Part shown: one piece after another, positions 26,263 through 35,190 of the stretch
Layout of the letters: each line of letters starts with the position of its first letter
How positions within the stretch are numbered: the first letter of the stretch is position 1
Assembly: GCF_003253565.1 (NCBI RefSeq)
Contig: NZ_QKUF01000009.1
Location: 159,480 to 223,479 of the forward strand
DNA: 64,000 nt
Reading direction: 5' to 3'
Source: Thermosporothrix hazakensis
GTDB taxonomy: Bacteria > Chloroflexota > Ktedonobacteria > Ktedonobacterales > Ktedonobacteraceae
Made by a program: the position numbers and the translations under genes
The notes under the pieces: model-generated
The model's database searches: none
Told to the model about the DNA's origin: nothing
Seen by the model: the letters and a program-made list of their open reading frames with translations, nothing else

Positions 26263-26292
26263 AATATACCCTGCAACTTTTCGCTTTGTCAA
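26263..26292 (-). promoter_or_regulatory. Promoter of reductase-carboligase operon
   Basis: On the minus strand a perfect TTGACA (26287-26292) and TATATT (26263-26268) are 18 bases apart. About 130 bases of leader follow, containing two more dyads (GGAAA-TGGAG-TTTCC at 26165-26179 and AAACATGTTT at 26187-26196). Confidence 0.65.
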
Positions 26293-26369
26293 CACTTCTC
26301 GGGCACAAATGCACTTCTGTTCGTTTGTGATTGAAATTTTCTCGCCGCTTGAATTTCTTCACTTTACCC

Positions 26370-26399
26370 TTGACAAAAAGGAAAAGGACAGTTTATACT
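26370..26399 (+). promoter_or_regulatory. Promoter of urate catabolic operon
   Basis: A perfect TTGACA (26370-26375) and TATACT (26394-26399) are 18 bases apart, about 130 bases before uraD. GAAAA-GCG-TTTTC (26419-26431) lies about 20 bases downstream of the -10 and may be an operator. The back-to-back arrangement with the minus-strand promoter allows joint control by one regulator. Confidence 0.65.
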
Positions 26400-26528
26400 C
26401 TCCATAGTTTCTGCATTTGAAAAGCGTTTTCCGTCATGTAGAAAGTAGAACATAGTGAAACCCTGGAAGTCGCTGTCAGACTTTCCCTTCGTTCGTTGAG
26501 TGTATTTTTGTGAAGAAGAGGCACTGCT

Positions 26529-27041
26529 ATGACAAAGATGACATTGCAGGAAATAAATGCTCTTGACCAGGAACGCTTTACTGCAACGCTTTCATCGCTC
26601 TTTGAGGGGTCCCCCTGGATCGTGCGTGAGGCATGGAAGGCGCGACCGTTCCAGAGCAAGCAAGAGCTGCATCAGGCGCTCTGCACGATTCTGGAACAGG
26701 CACCCCGCGAGCGTCAGCTTGATTTGATCCGGGCGCATCCCGACCTTGCCGGGCGGGCCGCGCAGCTTGGCACCCTTTCCCCCGCATCGACCGATGAGCA
26801 GGCCTCTGCCCGGTTGAACCGCCTGTCTCCTGAAGAACTGGCAACCTTTACACGCTTGAATCAGGCGTATCGTGAGCGCTTTGGCTTCCCTTTTCTGATC
26901 TGTACGCGCGAGAATACCAAAGAGAGCATTCTTGCCAGCTATCCTGAGCGGTTGCAGCATACAGCCGAGCAGGAAATGAAGATTGCGCTTGGCGAGATTG
27001 AGAAGATCTGCCACTACCGGCTTCAGGATTTGTTACAGTAG
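26529..27041 (+). CDS. uraD: OHCU decarboxylase
   Basis: It decarboxylates 2-oxo-4-hydroxy-4-carboxy-5-ureidoimidazoline to S-allantoin, the third step from urate. The 170-residue all-helical protein has the catalytic His in LIRAHPDLAG near residue 70, and the RLNQAYRERFGFPFLICTREN stretch typical of the family (here FTRLNQAYRERFGFPFLIC). It closes with EQEMKIALGEIEKICHYRL. It opens the plus-strand operon, followed by uricase and HIU hydrolase, so all three urate-to-allantoin steps are adjacent. GAGG precedes the ATG at a slightly long distance. Confidence 0.93.
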   Translation: MTKMTLQEINALDQERFTATLSSLFEGSPWIVREAWKARPFQSKQELHQALCTILEQAPRERQLDLIRAHPDLAGRAAQLGTLSPASTDEQASARLNRLSPEELATFTRLNQAYRERFGFPFLICTRENTKESILASYPERLQHTAEQEMKIALGEIEKICHYRLQDLLQ

Positions 27042-27134
27042 TCCTTCCCGAAGCATATAGAGCCGTCCGATGTACTCTTTCTTCTGTGTTCAGTGAACCC
27101 GATACAGCGAATGAATCGCGAAAGGAGCCTCATT

Positions 27135-28067
27135 ATGAGCGGTGGCTATTCTTTTGACATCAGTTATGGCAAGATGCGCGTCCCTGTTTATCGTGTCTAT
27201 GCAACTCCACTTGAAGGTATTTCTGCTATTCCTGAATCTGCCTTTACTGGCAGGCCAAACACGCTCTTTGCACTGGAAGTAGACGTTGAGGTGTTCGGGC
27301 GGAACTTTTTTCCGGCATACGAAAAAGGGGATAACTCGAATGTGGTGGCGACCGACAGCATGAAGAATTTCGTTCTGCGGCAGGCGTTGTCCTATGAGGG
27401 CGCGACGCTTGAAGGCTTCCTTGAATATCTGGGGCGCAACCTGCTGGCTGCCTATAGTCATATGGAGGCGCTTCGAGTGAGCGGGCGTGAACTTCCCTTT
27501 CATTATGTCCCTGTGCCGCATCAGGAGCGCTTTGAGCAAAGCGAAGTGCTGTTCAGCCGTGCTCATGGGGACTACGCGGTTGCCTCGCTCGATCTCGCAC
27601 GGGATGAGCAGCAACATCCGACGCTCTCGAATCATCGCTGTGGGCAGGTCGGGCTAGAGCTGTTCAAGGTAACAGGAAGCTCGTTTACCCGCTTTTATCG
27701 CGATGAGTATACGACTCTGCCCGAGCGCGAGGATCGGCCCCTGTTCATCTACCTTGACGTATTCTGGAAGTATGGCGAGGTCGCTGATATGCTGGCAGCC
27801 GACCATCAGCGCTATGTGCCAGCCGAGCAGGTGCGCGATCTGCTACAAACCGTGTTCCATGAGTTTGTCAGCGAGTCGATTCAACATCTTGTATACGAGA
27901 TGGGCAAGCGCTTGCTGGATCGCTTCCCGCAGCTCGCCGAGGTCTCTTTTGAGGCGCAGAACCGCACCCGCGATCCGATGGCCGTGTCAAGCGTGGACGA
28001 GAGGGTGAAGGTCTACAGCGACCCGTTCCCGGCCTATGGCCTGATTAAGCTGACGTTGAGCCGCTGA
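27135..28067 (+). CDS. Urate oxidase (uricase)
   Basis: A cofactor-free uricase of 310 residues that oxidises urate to 5-hydroxyisourate with O2, giving H2O2. The conserved ATDSMKNF stretch with the Thr-Asp pair of the active site is present near residue 73, and two tandem T-fold halves are visible (ALEVDVEVFGRNFFPAYEKG, and later LLQTVFHEFVSESIQHLVYE). The ATG at 27135 has AAAGGAG seven bases upstream and is preferred over the GTG at 27093. Peroxisomal signals of eukaryotic uricases are absent, as expected. It is the second gene of the operon. Confidence 0.93.
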   Translation: MSGGYSFDISYGKMRVPVYRVYATPLEGISAIPESAFTGRPNTLFALEVDVEVFGRNFFPAYEKGDNSNVVATDSMKNFVLRQALSYEGATLEGFLEYLGRNLLAAYSHMEALRVSGRELPFHYVPVPHQERFEQSEVLFSRAHGDYAVASLDLARDEQQHPTLSNHRCGQVGLELFKVTGSSFTRFYRDEYTTLPEREDRPLFIYLDVFWKYGEVADMLAADHQRYVPAEQVRDLLQTVFHEFVSESIQHLVYEMGKRLLDRFPQLAEVSFEAQNRTRDPMAVSSVDERVKVYSDPFPAYGLIKLTLSR

Positions 28068-28081
28068 CAAGGGAGGTGCAG

Positions 28082-28435
28082 ATGACCGGTTTCCTGACCA
28101 CGCATGTGCTGGATACCATGCATGGCATCCCGGCGGAAAATATGCAGATCGAGCTCTGGCGGCTTGGTGAGACACGGCACCTGCTGAAAACGGTCTACAC
28201 CGGCGCTGATGGCCGAACCGTGCAGCCGTTGCTTCAGGGTGAGGAGTTTCGCCAGGGCCGCTATGAGCTGACGTTCGCCGTGTGGGCCTATTTCGCTGCA
28301 CTGCAGGTTGAATTGCCCGATCCACCATTTCTGGATATTGTGCCCATTCGCTTTGGGATTGCCGATGCAACGGCTCACTACCATATTCCATTGTTAGTGT
28401 CACCGTGGGCCTATTCCACCTATCGCGGGAGTTAA
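28082..28435 (+). CDS. 5-hydroxyisourate hydrolase (transthyretin-like)
   Basis: It hydrolyses 5-hydroxyisourate to OHCU. This 117-residue protein has the family start GFLTTHVLDTMHGIPAENM with the active-site His, a middle Arg-bearing strand (GRYELTFAVWAYFAAL), and the diagnostic C-terminus YRGS. PFLDIVPIRFGIADATAHYH matches the next-to-last conserved block with its His. It begins 14 bases after uricase, with GGGAGG six bases before the ATG. It acts between uricase and UraD. Confidence 0.95.
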   Translation: MTGFLTTHVLDTMHGIPAENMQIELWRLGETRHLLKTVYTGADGRTVQPLLQGEEFRQGRYELTFAVWAYFAALQVELPDPPFLDIVPIRFGIADATAHYHIPLLVSPWAYSTYRGS

Positions 28436-28438
28436 ACT

Positions 28439-29668
28439 ATGTCCGCAACGACAGTGATGGAACGCTGCGACATCCTGGGCCGCTTGAGCGAAGAGCCCGG
28501 GATGCTCACGCGGCCAAGCCTCAGCCCGTCAATGCAGCAGGTCAATAGCCTGGTTGCGGGCTGGATGCGTGAGGCAGGCATGAGCGTACAGCAGGATGCA
28601 ATAGGAAATATTTTCGGGCGTTATGAGGGACAGCAAGCGGGCATGCAAACGCTGGTGCTCGGCTCGCACCTCGATTCGGTGCGCAATGCCGGGCGCTATG
28701 ATGGTCCGCTCGGGGTGCTGGTGGCGCTCTCCTGTGTGGAGCGTCTCTACAGGCGGGGCGAGCGGCTTCCCTTCGCGCTTGAAGTGGTCGGGTTTACTGA
28801 TGAGGAGGGCCTGCGTTTTCAGCATGCGTATCTTGGAAGCAAGAGTGCAACCGGTATGCTGGCTCCCGATGCGCTGCTGCTGACCGATGCAACTGGCACA
28901 ACGCTCGCCGAGGCGATTCGCGGGTATGGCGGCATTCCTGAGGCGCTTAAGCAGCCTCGCTGGCGTCGCGAAGACCTGCTTGGCTACTGCGAGGTGCATA
29001 TTGAGCAGGGACCGGTTCTGGAGGCGCAGCAGGTGCCTATCGGCGTCGTGACGGCCATTGCCGGACAGAGCCGCCTGAATGTTCGCTGCATCGGGCTTGC
29101 CGGGCATGCTGGCACGGTGCCGATGTCGCTCCGGCGGGATGCGCTCTGTGCGGCGGCGGAGTGCCTGCTACTGATAGAGAAGGAAGCGTGCGAGTACCCG
29201 GGATTGGTCGCCACGGTTGGTCAGGCAAGCGTCCTGCCGGGCGCAAGTAACGTTATTCCCGGAGAAGTGCGCTTCAGTATCGATATACGTCATCAGGATG
29301 ATACTACCCGTGCGCGGGCGCTCTCCCGCGTGCTGGAACAGATACGGGCAAGCTGCCAGCGACGCGGCATCACGGTGCAATGGGAGGTGCTGCAAGAGAG
29401 CAAGGCAGTCCACTGTCAGCCGCGTCTGCGCCGTCTACTGGAACGGGCGGTAGAAGCTAGCGGCTACCCGCTCATGACGCTCCCGAGCGGGGCCGGCCAT
29501 GATGCCGTTGTCATGGCAGAATTGACCGATATTGCGATGCTCTTTGTGCGCTGTCGCGGCGGGATCAGTCATCATCCCGATGAGGCAGTAGCGGTAGAAG
29601 ATGTAGCGATCGCGCTCGATACACTGGAGCGCTTTGTCCTTCTACTGGCTCAGGAGGCGGCTGTATGA
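28439..29668 (+). CDS. Allantoate amidohydrolase-type M20 hydrolase
   Basis: A 409-residue dizinc amidohydrolase of the AllC/N-carbamoyl-amino-acid hydrolase group. Metal ligands are visible in LGSHLDSVRNAGRYDGPLGV, DEEGLRFQ and CEVHIEQGPVLE, with a last His in GGISHHPDEAV. It most likely releases CO2 and ammonia from allantoate, giving ureidoglycine or ureidoglycolate. Ureidoglycolate amidohydrolases belong to the same family, so the protein could act at either step or both. It starts three bases after HIU hydrolase, and its stop overlaps the allantoinase start (ATGA), so translation is coupled. Confidence 0.85.
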   Translation: MSATTVMERCDILGRLSEEPGMLTRPSLSPSMQQVNSLVAGWMREAGMSVQQDAIGNIFGRYEGQQAGMQTLVLGSHLDSVRNAGRYDGPLGVLVALSCVERLYRRGERLPFALEVVGFTDEEGLRFQHAYLGSKSATGMLAPDALLLTDATGTTLAEAIRGYGGIPEALKQPRWRREDLLGYCEVHIEQGPVLEAQQVPIGVVTAIAGQSRLNVRCIGLAGHAGTVPMSLRRDALCAAAECLLLIEKEACEYPGLVATVGQASVLPGASNVIPGEVRFSIDIRHQDDTTRARALSRVLEQIRASCQRRGITVQWEVLQESKAVHCQPRLRRLLERAVEASGYPLMTLPSGAGHDAVVMAELTDIAMLFVRCRGGISHHPDEAVAVEDVAIALDTLERFVLLLAQEAAV

Positions 29669-31017
29669 GTACCTATGATCTGCTTGTGCGCAATGGTACC
29701 CTGGCAAGCGGTGAAACAATCGACCTGGCAGTGTCTGCCGGAACCATCGTTGCGCTTGGTCGAGAGCTGACGGGCTCAGCACAGGAGGAGATCGACGCGA
29801 GCGGGCTCTATCTCTTTCCTGGCGGCATCGATGCGCATGTGCATATCAACGAGCCCGGGCGCACGCACTGGGAGGGCTTCGCCACCGGATCGCGAGCCCT
29901 GGCTGCGGGCGGCATGACGGCCTTTTTCGATATGCCGTTGAACTCCACCCCGCCGACGCGTGACGCTGCTGCCTTTCGACAAAAGCTTGAGGCCGCTCAG
30001 CAGGCGTCTTTGCTGGATTTTGCCTTCTGGGGAGCGCTGCAACCGGATAACCTGGAACAGCTTGACGAGCTGGTTGAGTGTGGTGTGATCGGTTTCAAGG
30101 CGTTTATGAGCGAGAGCGGCACTGACGATTTTCAGTCAGTTGATGATCTGACGCTGTACGAGGGGATGCAGCGCATCGCGAAGCTTGGAAGCTTGCTTGC
30201 GGTTCATGCCGAGAACCTCACTCTGACGCGGGCGCTTGCACAGCGGGCTCGGGCGCAGGGAAAGACCGATATTCGAGCATATTTAGAATCGCGTCCGATC
30301 ATAGCGGAAGTTGAAGCCATTCAACGGGCAATCCTGTTTGCAGATGAAACCGGCTGTCCTCTCCATATCGTGCATGTCAGTTGTGGGGCTGGTGTTCGAC
30401 TGGTAATCGAAGCACGGGCACGTGGGGTCGATGTAAGCTGTGAGACCTGCCCGCACTATCTGGTGCTTACAGAAGAGGATGTTGAGCAGCTCGGGGCGGT
30501 TGCGAAGTGCGCGCCGCCGCTGAGGCCGCTTGAGGAGCAGGAAGCGCTCTGGGACTATGTGCGCCGGGGTGAGATCGCGTTTGTGGCTTCGGATCACTCG
30601 CCTGCACCTCGGGAACTCAAGGAGCACGAGGACTTTTTCGCGGCCTGGGGCGGCATTTCGGGCGCACAGTCGACGCTTCCGCTCTTGTTGACCGAGGGCT
30701 ACGCGGCGCGTCGGCTTCCCTTGCCGCTGCTTGTTGAGCTGATCTCGGCACGCGTGGCCCGACGTTTTCGCCTCTGGCCACAGAAGGGAAGCCTTACGGT
30801 GGGGAGCGACGCGGATTTCGTGCTTGTCAGGCTGGAAAAGCGCTATACGCTGCAACAGGATGGTCTCTTTTACCGGCATCAGCATAGCCCCTATATCGGG
30901 CGGGAGATGCAGGGAGTGATAGAACGAACCGTTGTGCGCGGGCAGACCGTCTACCTGGAAGGTTGGCATGCTGAAAGGCCGTATGGACGGTTGCTGCGTC
31001 CGGGAGCGAAGGTGTAA
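29665..31017 (+). CDS. allB: Allantoinase
   Basis: A 450-residue cyclic amidohydrolase that opens allantoin to allantoate. The dimetal site is complete: GGIDAHVHINEPGRTHWEG with two His, the bridging Lys in VIGFKAFMSESGTDDFQ, His in LLAVHAEN and LHIVHVSCG, and Asp in FVASDHSPAP. GRTHWEGF after the His pair is characteristic of allantoinase as opposed to dihydroorotase or hydantoinase. ATGA overlap with the upstream hydrolase and six bases of space after its stop show it is inside the operon. Confidence 0.92.
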   Translation: MSTYDLLVRNGTLASGETIDLAVSAGTIVALGRELTGSAQEEIDASGLYLFPGGIDAHVHINEPGRTHWEGFATGSRALAAGGMTAFFDMPLNSTPPTRDAAAFRQKLEAAQQASLLDFAFWGALQPDNLEQLDELVECGVIGFKAFMSESGTDDFQSVDDLTLYEGMQRIAKLGSLLAVHAENLTLTRALAQRARAQGKTDIRAYLESRPIIAEVEAIQRAILFADETGCPLHIVHVSCGAGVRLVIEARARGVDVSCETCPHYLVLTEEDVEQLGAVAKCAPPLRPLEEQEALWDYVRRGEIAFVASDHSPAPRELKEHEDFFAAWGGISGAQSTLPLLLTEGYAARRLPLPLLVELISARVARRFRLWPQKGSLTVGSDADFVLVRLEKRYTLQQDGLFYRHQHSPYIGREMQGVIERTVVRGQTVYLEGWHAERPYGRLLRPGAKV

Positions 31018-31041
31018 GAGCGCTTGAGAGGAGACTTCATT

Positions 31042-32454
31042 ATGTTCTGGGAAACGATTGTTCGCCCGACAACGCTTGCGGAGGCGCTGGAGCAACTGGC
31101 GCGATATGGGGATACGGCCCGGGTGGTTGCGGGTGGGACTGATGTGCTGGTTGAGCTTCAGCGCGGGGTCAAGCCGACGCGGACCTTGATTGATATTACG
31201 GGGCTTGCGGAGCTGCGTTATCTGCGTGAGGAGCAGGGCGTGTTTGCCTTTGGTGCCCTGACGACGCATAACGATATCGTGATGTCGGCTGCTTGCCGCG
31301 AACGGCTGCTGCCGCTGGCTCAGGCATGTTGGGAGGTCGGCGCACCGCAGATTCGCAATCGGGCAACGCTGGCGGGCAACCTGATTACCGCGTCGCCTGC
31401 GAACGATAGCATTGCCCCCCTGATGGCGCTTGGGGCCGAGGTTGTGCTGTGTAGCAAGGAGGGTGAACGTGTCGTCGCGCTTGATGACTTCTATGCCGGC
31501 TTCAGGCGTACCGTGCTGCGGCCCGGGGAGCTGCTTCGTGAGATTCGGGTTCCTGCGTTGCGCGAGCAGCAGCGGGGCCTCTTCCTCAAGCTTGGCCTGC
31601 GGGGCGCGCAGGCGATCTCGGTGATCGATGTCGCGTTCGTCCTGACGTTTGACGGTCCGCGTGTCAGTCAGGCGCGGATCACGCTTGGCTGCCTGGCTCC
31701 GACGGTGGTGCATGCTCGCTCGGTTGAGACCTATCTTCAGGGCAAGGAGCTAGACGCGGAAACCTGTCAGGAGGCGGGCCGAATCGCCAGGCAGGATGTA
31801 ACGCCGATCGGCGATGTGCGAGCCTCGGCGGAGTATCGCTATGAGACATTGCAGCACTATATTGAGCAGGGCCTGCGTCGCATTGCCGCGAACGATGTGC
31901 GAGATCAGCGGATGGATGCGCCTGTAGCGCTGGATACCGGCAAGCAAGCAGAGGCCAAACCATTCACGGGAACCATCGAGACGACGGTGAACGGGAAGCC
32001 TTGCCGCCTGGTTGGTGCGGAGCGCAAGACGCTGCTCAACGCGCTGCGTGAGGATGCGGGGCTGACCGGCACGAAGGAGGGCTGCGCTGAGGGTGAGTGT
32101 GGGGCCTGTACGGTCTGGCTGAACGGGCAGGCGGTGATGTCGTGCCTGGTGCCTGCTGCACAGGCTCACGGTGCCGAAGTAACCACGATCGAGGGACTGG
32201 CCGACGGCGACACCCTGCACCCCTTGCAGCAAGCGTTCGTCGATTGTGCGGCGGTCCAGTGCGGCTTCTGTATCCCGGGTATGCTGATGGCCGGTGCCAA
32301 GCTGCTTGACGAGTGTCCGCACCCCGATCTCGACCAGGTGCGTGTGGCGCTGAGTGGCAACATTTGCCGCTGTACAGGATATAGTAAGATTCTTGATGCA
32401 GTACAGGCTGCTGTGCAGAGCGATCTGACAGCCGGGAAGGCAGGGAAATCATGA
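31042..32454 (+). CDS. Xanthine dehydrogenase FAD and [2Fe-2S] subunits fused
   Basis: A 470-residue fusion. Residues 1 to about 285 are a CoxM/XdhB-like FAD subunit (ARVVAGGTDVLVELQRG, then RNRATLAGNLITASPANDSI with the FAD loop). After a linker, residues from about 310 form a CoxS/XdhC-like ferredoxin: CAEGECGACTVWLNG with a further Cys for the plant-type cluster, then CGFCIPGML and ICRCTGY for the second cluster. It passes electrons from the Mo subunit encoded next (ATGA overlap). The FAD-first order differs from the usual XdhA order with ferredoxin first. GAGAGGAG precedes the ATG. Substrate xanthine or hypoxanthine is inferred from context. Confidence 0.9.
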   Translation: MFWETIVRPTTLAEALEQLARYGDTARVVAGGTDVLVELQRGVKPTRTLIDITGLAELRYLREEQGVFAFGALTTHNDIVMSAACRERLLPLAQACWEVGAPQIRNRATLAGNLITASPANDSIAPLMALGAEVVLCSKEGERVVALDDFYAGFRRTVLRPGELLREIRVPALREQQRGLFLKLGLRGAQAISVIDVAFVLTFDGPRVSQARITLGCLAPTVVHARSVETYLQGKELDAETCQEAGRIARQDVTPIGDVRASAEYRYETLQHYIEQGLRRIAANDVRDQRMDAPVALDTGKQAEAKPFTGTIETTVNGKPCRLVGAERKTLLNALREDAGLTGTKEGCAEGECGACTVWLNGQAVMSCLVPAAQAHGAEVTTIEGLADGDTLHPLQQAFVDCAAVQCGFCIPGMLMAGAKLLDECPHPDLDQVRVALSGNICRCTGYSKILDAVQAAVQSDLTAGKAGKS

Positions 32455-34646
32455 GAAGAAGTATTATCGGTGAGCCTCTGAAGCGACCCGACGCGATCGG
32501 CAAAGTCACGGGTGCAACGCGGTATCCGGCAGATCTCATCAAGCCCGGCATGCTGCATATGCAGGTGGTGTATGCTCATCGTCCACATGCGCGTATCCTT
32601 GCGCTTGAGACTGAAGCGGCTCTACAGGCTCCCGGAGTGGTGGCTGTGCTGACCGCTGCCGACGTTCCCTATAACGCCTTTGGTCTGGGGGTGGACGATC
32701 AGCCAGTGCTGTGCGAGGACGTGGTGCGCTTTGAGGGCGATAAGGTGGCGCTGGTTGTCGCTGAAAGCAAAGAGGCGGCGATAGCGGGCGCGAAGCAGGT
32801 TGTAGTGCGGTACGAGGATCTACCAGCGGTCTGTGATGCCCGGGCCGCGCTGGCTCCCGATGCGCCGCTTGTGCATGAAAAACCAGGTACGAACATTCTG
32901 AAGCATGTGCCTATTCGCAAGGGCGATATCCGCGCCGGGTTTGCGCAGGCCGATCTGACGCTTGAAGATACCTTTGAAACAGGCTGGCAGGAGCACGCCT
33001 ACTTGCAGCCCGAGGCCGGTATAGCATATATCGATGAGCAGAATCGCGTTATTATCGAAACGGCGGGCCAGTGGCTGCACGAGGATCGCCGGCAGATTGC
33101 AAAAATACTCAAACTCCCTGAGGACCAGGTCATCATTCGCTATGCTGCGGTCGGTGGCGCGTTTGGTGGCCGTGAAGACCTCTCCCTTCAGCACTTGCTT
33201 GCTCTGGCTGCCTGGAAATTGCGGCGTCCGGTCGCGATGCAGTGGAGCCGAGAAGAGTCGATCATTGCGCACCACAAGCGGCATCCGATGACCATTCACT
33301 GTCGTTGGGGTGTGACGAAGGGTGGGCGGATTGTGGCGGTGGAAGCCGAAGTGCTGGCTGACGGCGGGGCCTATGCCTCCACCAGCGAGGAGGTGCTGAA
33401 GGTCGCGGCGCTCTTCGCAAGCGGCTGCTATGAGGTTCCACATATCAAGGTCGACGCCTACGCACTCTATACAAATAATGTACCGAGTGGTGCATTTCGC
33501 GGCTTTGGGGCACCGCAGGCTCACTTTGCGACCGAGATCATGGTAACGCGTCTTGCTCACAAGCTTGGTATGGATCCGGTTGAGCTGCGCCGTCAGAACA
33601 TCTACCGTGAGGGCAGCATTGAGCCGACACAGAACCAGTTGCCACCTGGCGTCAGTGCGCTTCCCGTGCTTGAGCGCTGCCTTGAGGAGATGCGTACATG
33701 GGGTGAGCTTCAGCAGCCGTCCGAGCCGTACTTGCGCCGGGGACGCGGGATCGCCAGCGGGATTAAGAATTTGGGCTACTCGTTCGGGTATCCAGAGCAG
33801 GCAACCGCGACCGTGACGGTGTTTGGCGAGGCCGAGCTAGAGCGGGCCGAAGTGCGGATCGGTGCGACCGATGTCGGGCAGGGGGCGCATCTGGCACTCC
33901 GTCAGATTGCGGCGGAGGCGCTTGGCTTGCCGCTTGAGAAGATATCGCTGATCTGTGAGGACAGCAGCATAACGCCGAACGCGGGCAGTACCTCGGCCTC
34001 ACGTATGACGCTGATGGGTGGGCGTGCGGTGCGTGATGCGGCTCTGGCGGCGCGTGAGAAGTGGAGTTATACCGATGACGAGAGGGCCGAGGCCACGTTC
34101 CAGTTTCGGCCGCCCGCGACGACGGCAATGGAGGCGGGAAGCGGTCGCGCTACCCCGAACTATTGCTATGGCTACGCGGCGCAGGCGGTCGAGGTGGAGG
34201 TGAACACGCTGACCGGTCAGGTGCGGGTGATGCGGGTGATTAGCGTGCATGATGTAGGAAAAGCGATCAATATGCAGCAGGTGACGGGACAGATTGAGGG
34301 GTGTCTTGCGCAAGCAGTCGGCTATGCGCTGCTGGAGCATTTCCAGGTGCGTGAGGGCCATGTCCTGACCCCTTACCTGAGCACCTATCTGCTCCCCACG
34401 GCCCTTGATATGCCGCATGATATTCGACCGGTCGTGCTGGAACTTGCCGATCCCAACGGCCCGTATGGTGCGCGTGGTGTCGCCGAAATGCCGCTTGTGC
34501 CGTTTGCGCCTGCGGTGGCGATTGCGATTCATGATGCGGTAGGGGTCTGGCTGAAGCAACTGCCGATGGTCCCGGAGCGTGTGCTTGCGGCGCTTCGGAA
34601 GCGGTCCGAGTTAGAACAACAGCAAGCGACGATAGCCGCCCAATAA
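32451..34646 (+). CDS. Xanthine dehydrogenase molybdopterin-binding subunit
   Basis: The 731-residue catalytic subunit that hydroxylates hypoxanthine or xanthine to urate at a molybdenum centre. Conserved stretches of the family: KVTGATRYPADL at the start, YAAVGGAFGGREDLS for the cofactor Gln/Gly loop, VPSGAFRGFGAPQAHFA, and PYGARGVAEMPLVP with the catalytic Glu near residue 676. The substrate-pocket Arg could not be assigned by eye. Length is near the family norm. It overlaps the fused FAD-FeS gene by four bases. No XdhC-type cofactor-insertion chaperone is in the window. Confidence 0.92.
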   Translation: MRRSIIGEPLKRPDAIGKVTGATRYPADLIKPGMLHMQVVYAHRPHARILALETEAALQAPGVVAVLTAADVPYNAFGLGVDDQPVLCEDVVRFEGDKVALVVAESKEAAIAGAKQVVVRYEDLPAVCDARAALAPDAPLVHEKPGTNILKHVPIRKGDIRAGFAQADLTLEDTFETGWQEHAYLQPEAGIAYIDEQNRVIIETAGQWLHEDRRQIAKILKLPEDQVIIRYAAVGGAFGGREDLSLQHLLALAAWKLRRPVAMQWSREESIIAHHKRHPMTIHCRWGVTKGGRIVAVEAEVLADGGAYASTSEEVLKVAALFASGCYEVPHIKVDAYALYTNNVPSGAFRGFGAPQAHFATEIMVTRLAHKLGMDPVELRRQNIYREGSIEPTQNQLPPGVSALPVLERCLEEMRTWGELQQPSEPYLRRGRGIASGIKNLGYSFGYPEQATATVTVFGEAELERAEVRIGATDVGQGAHLALRQIAAEALGLPLEKISLICEDSSITPNAGSTSASRMTLMGGRAVRDAALAAREKWSYTDDERAEATFQFRPPATTAMEAGSGRATPNYCYGYAAQAVEVEVNTLTGQVRVMRVISVHDVGKAINMQQVTGQIEGCLAQAVGYALLEHFQVREGHVLTPYLSTYLLPTALDMPHDIRPVVLELADPNGPYGARGVAEMPLVPFAPAVAIAIHDAVGVWLKQLPMVPERVLAALRKRSELEQQQATIAAQ

Positions 34647-34678
34647 AGCAAAAGGAAAAAAGCATACAGGAGGTATGA

Positions 34679-35092
34679 ATGCAGTTATTACGTATCACGG
34701 TTGGTTCGCTCTCGTTTCTGGCCCGGATGGAGGAGGAGGACGCACCCCGAACCTGCGAGGCGTTCAAGCGCTGGCTCCCGTTCCGTAACAGGCTGGTACA
34801 GGCTCGTTGGAGTGGGGAGGCGGCATGGATCCCGCTTGGTGAGCTCGATACGGGGCTGAGCTTTGAGAACCATACAAGTCATCCGGCTCCTGGACAGCTC
34901 TTACTCTATCCCGGGGGGTTCAGCGAGACCGAGCTGCTATTTCCGTACGGGAATACCTGTTTTGCCAGTAAAGTCGGTCAACTGGCGGGAAATCACTTTC
35001 TGACTATTGTTGAGGGTATGGAGAACATAAAAGAGGTTGGTCGTCTGGTACTCTGGGAAGGAGCCCAGGACATCGTATTCGAGAGAGGCTAG
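34679..35092 (+). CDS. DUF3830-like protein, possible ureidoglycolate step
   Basis: A 137-residue protein resembling the DUF3830 group, which has a cyclophilin-like barrel. Visible family-type stretches are GELDTGLSFENHTSHPAPGQ and the closing TIVEGMENIKEVGR. Genes of this group are often seen with hydantoin, pyrimidine or allantoin catabolism. Its place between xanthine dehydrogenase and the purine permease suggests a part in urate breakdown. The locus lacks a recognisable ureidoglycolate lyase, so this is a candidate for that gap, but no catalytic residues can be assigned. AGGAGG lies seven bases before the ATG; an overlapping ATG four bases earlier is in another frame. Family recall is from memory, function is inference. 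Confidence 0.55.
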   Translation: MQLLRITVGSLSFLARMEEEDAPRTCEAFKRWLPFRNRLVQARWSGEAAWIPLGELDTGLSFENHTSHPAPGQLLLYPGGFSETELLFPYGNTCFASKVGQLAGNHFLTIVEGMENIKEVGRLVLWEGAQDIVFERG

Positions 35093-35190
35093 GATGCGAG
35101 CGCTTCGGGATGCCGCCTGATTCCCTGTGCGATCTGGCTCCCGAAGCCACCGCAACGCACCGTTAGCAATTGAAATCTGGAGGGTTTTTT

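Noticed and set aside
30283..31713. Minus-strand frame of 476 codons across allantoinase and the XDH FAD gene
   Set aside because: Antisense shadow of two well supported genes with intact motifs.
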